Shown piece by piece: positions 6,738 to 6,827 of a stretch of DNA of 6,827 nucleotides (positions are counted from its first letter, which is position 1; the number at the start of each line of letters is the position of its first letter). The notes below the pieces were generated by a model. It was not told the DNA's origin and ran no database searches. It saw only the letters and a program-made list of their open reading frames with translations. The DNA lies in NCBI GenBank assembly GCA_002405435.1, contig DHLU01000003.1, positions 2,566-9,392 of the forward strand, written 5' to 3'. The stretch comes from Flavobacteriales bacterium UBA4660 (GTDB lineage Bacteria > Bacteroidota > Bacteroidia > Flavobacteriales_D > Sanyastnellaceae). Both the position numbers and the translations under genes were made by a program.

Positions 6738-6827
6738 TGCGCCAAGCAAAACCCGGGGGCTGAACCAACCTGGGCGGCGCTGCCCGAAAACCTCAAAAAT
6801 TTCACGCTACTAAAAAAAACAACATTT
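6738..6827. other. Gene-free tail after the operon
   Basis: No coding frame of useful length belongs here. An ATG overlapping the transferase stop (TGATG at 6735-6739) opens only eight codons. A small inverted repeat, GGGC/GCCC at 6772-6775 and 6782-6785, has no U-tract on the plus strand, so it is not called a terminator. The last stretch turns AT-rich, with eight A residues at 6812-6819, which could be the leader of a gene beyond the window or, on the minus strand, a U-tract. The operon may therefore continue downstream. Confidence 0.5.

Noticed and set aside
6772..6785. GGGC/GCCC inverted repeat after the operon as terminator
   Set aside because: The stem is only four pairs plus a possible G-U and is followed by GAAAACC, with no U-tract.

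Overview
The window looks like chromosomal DNA from a Bacteroidota bacterium with a fairly high GC content. The clearest phylum marker is a secreted M43 metalloprotease ending in a type A type IX secretion (T9SS) sorting domain, a system largely restricted to Bacteroidota. In keeping with this, no gene has a strong Shine-Dalgarno sequence, and the one good promoter candidate follows the Bacteroidota TTG-N17-23-TAnnTTTG layout rather than a sigma70 one. Species cannot be named from the sequence.

Layout: (1) 1-828 (+) is the C-terminal part of a polysaccharide flippase, cut by the window edge. (2) 829-917 is a short convergent gap with a strong hairpin terminator whose U-tract lies on the minus-strand side. 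(3) 918-2825 (-) is the M43 protease, with signal peptide, catalytic domain, fibronectin-III-like domain, PPC domain and T9SS tail. (4) 2826-2977 is a divergent intergenic region with promoter candidates in both directions. (5) 2978-6737 (+) is a tight three-gene operon: a NeuB-type nonulosonic (sialic-like) acid synthase, a COG4310/DUF4910 aminopeptidase-fold protein, and a GT-B-like glycosyltransferase candidate. Both junctions are 4-nt ATGA stop/start overlaps. (6) 6738-6827 is a gene-free tail without a convincing terminator.

The flippase and the operon fit one surface-glycan locus (O-antigen, capsule or glycoprotein glycan) containing a nine-carbon sugar. NeuB would make the sugar by condensing phosphoenolpyruvate with a six-carbon aminosugar. 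The glycosyltransferase candidate may transfer it or a neighbouring sugar, and the flippase would move the lipid-linked unit across the inner membrane. The DUF4910 protein is the least understood member, and its tight coupling to the other two suggests a step in making or trimming the sugar or its substituents. The CMP-sugar synthetase (neuA type) and the enzymes making the NeuB substrate are not in this window. The protease is inverted inside the locus. It may be an unrelated insertion, or its link may be indirect, since type A T9SS cargo is attached to surface lipopolysaccharide in the species where this has been studied.
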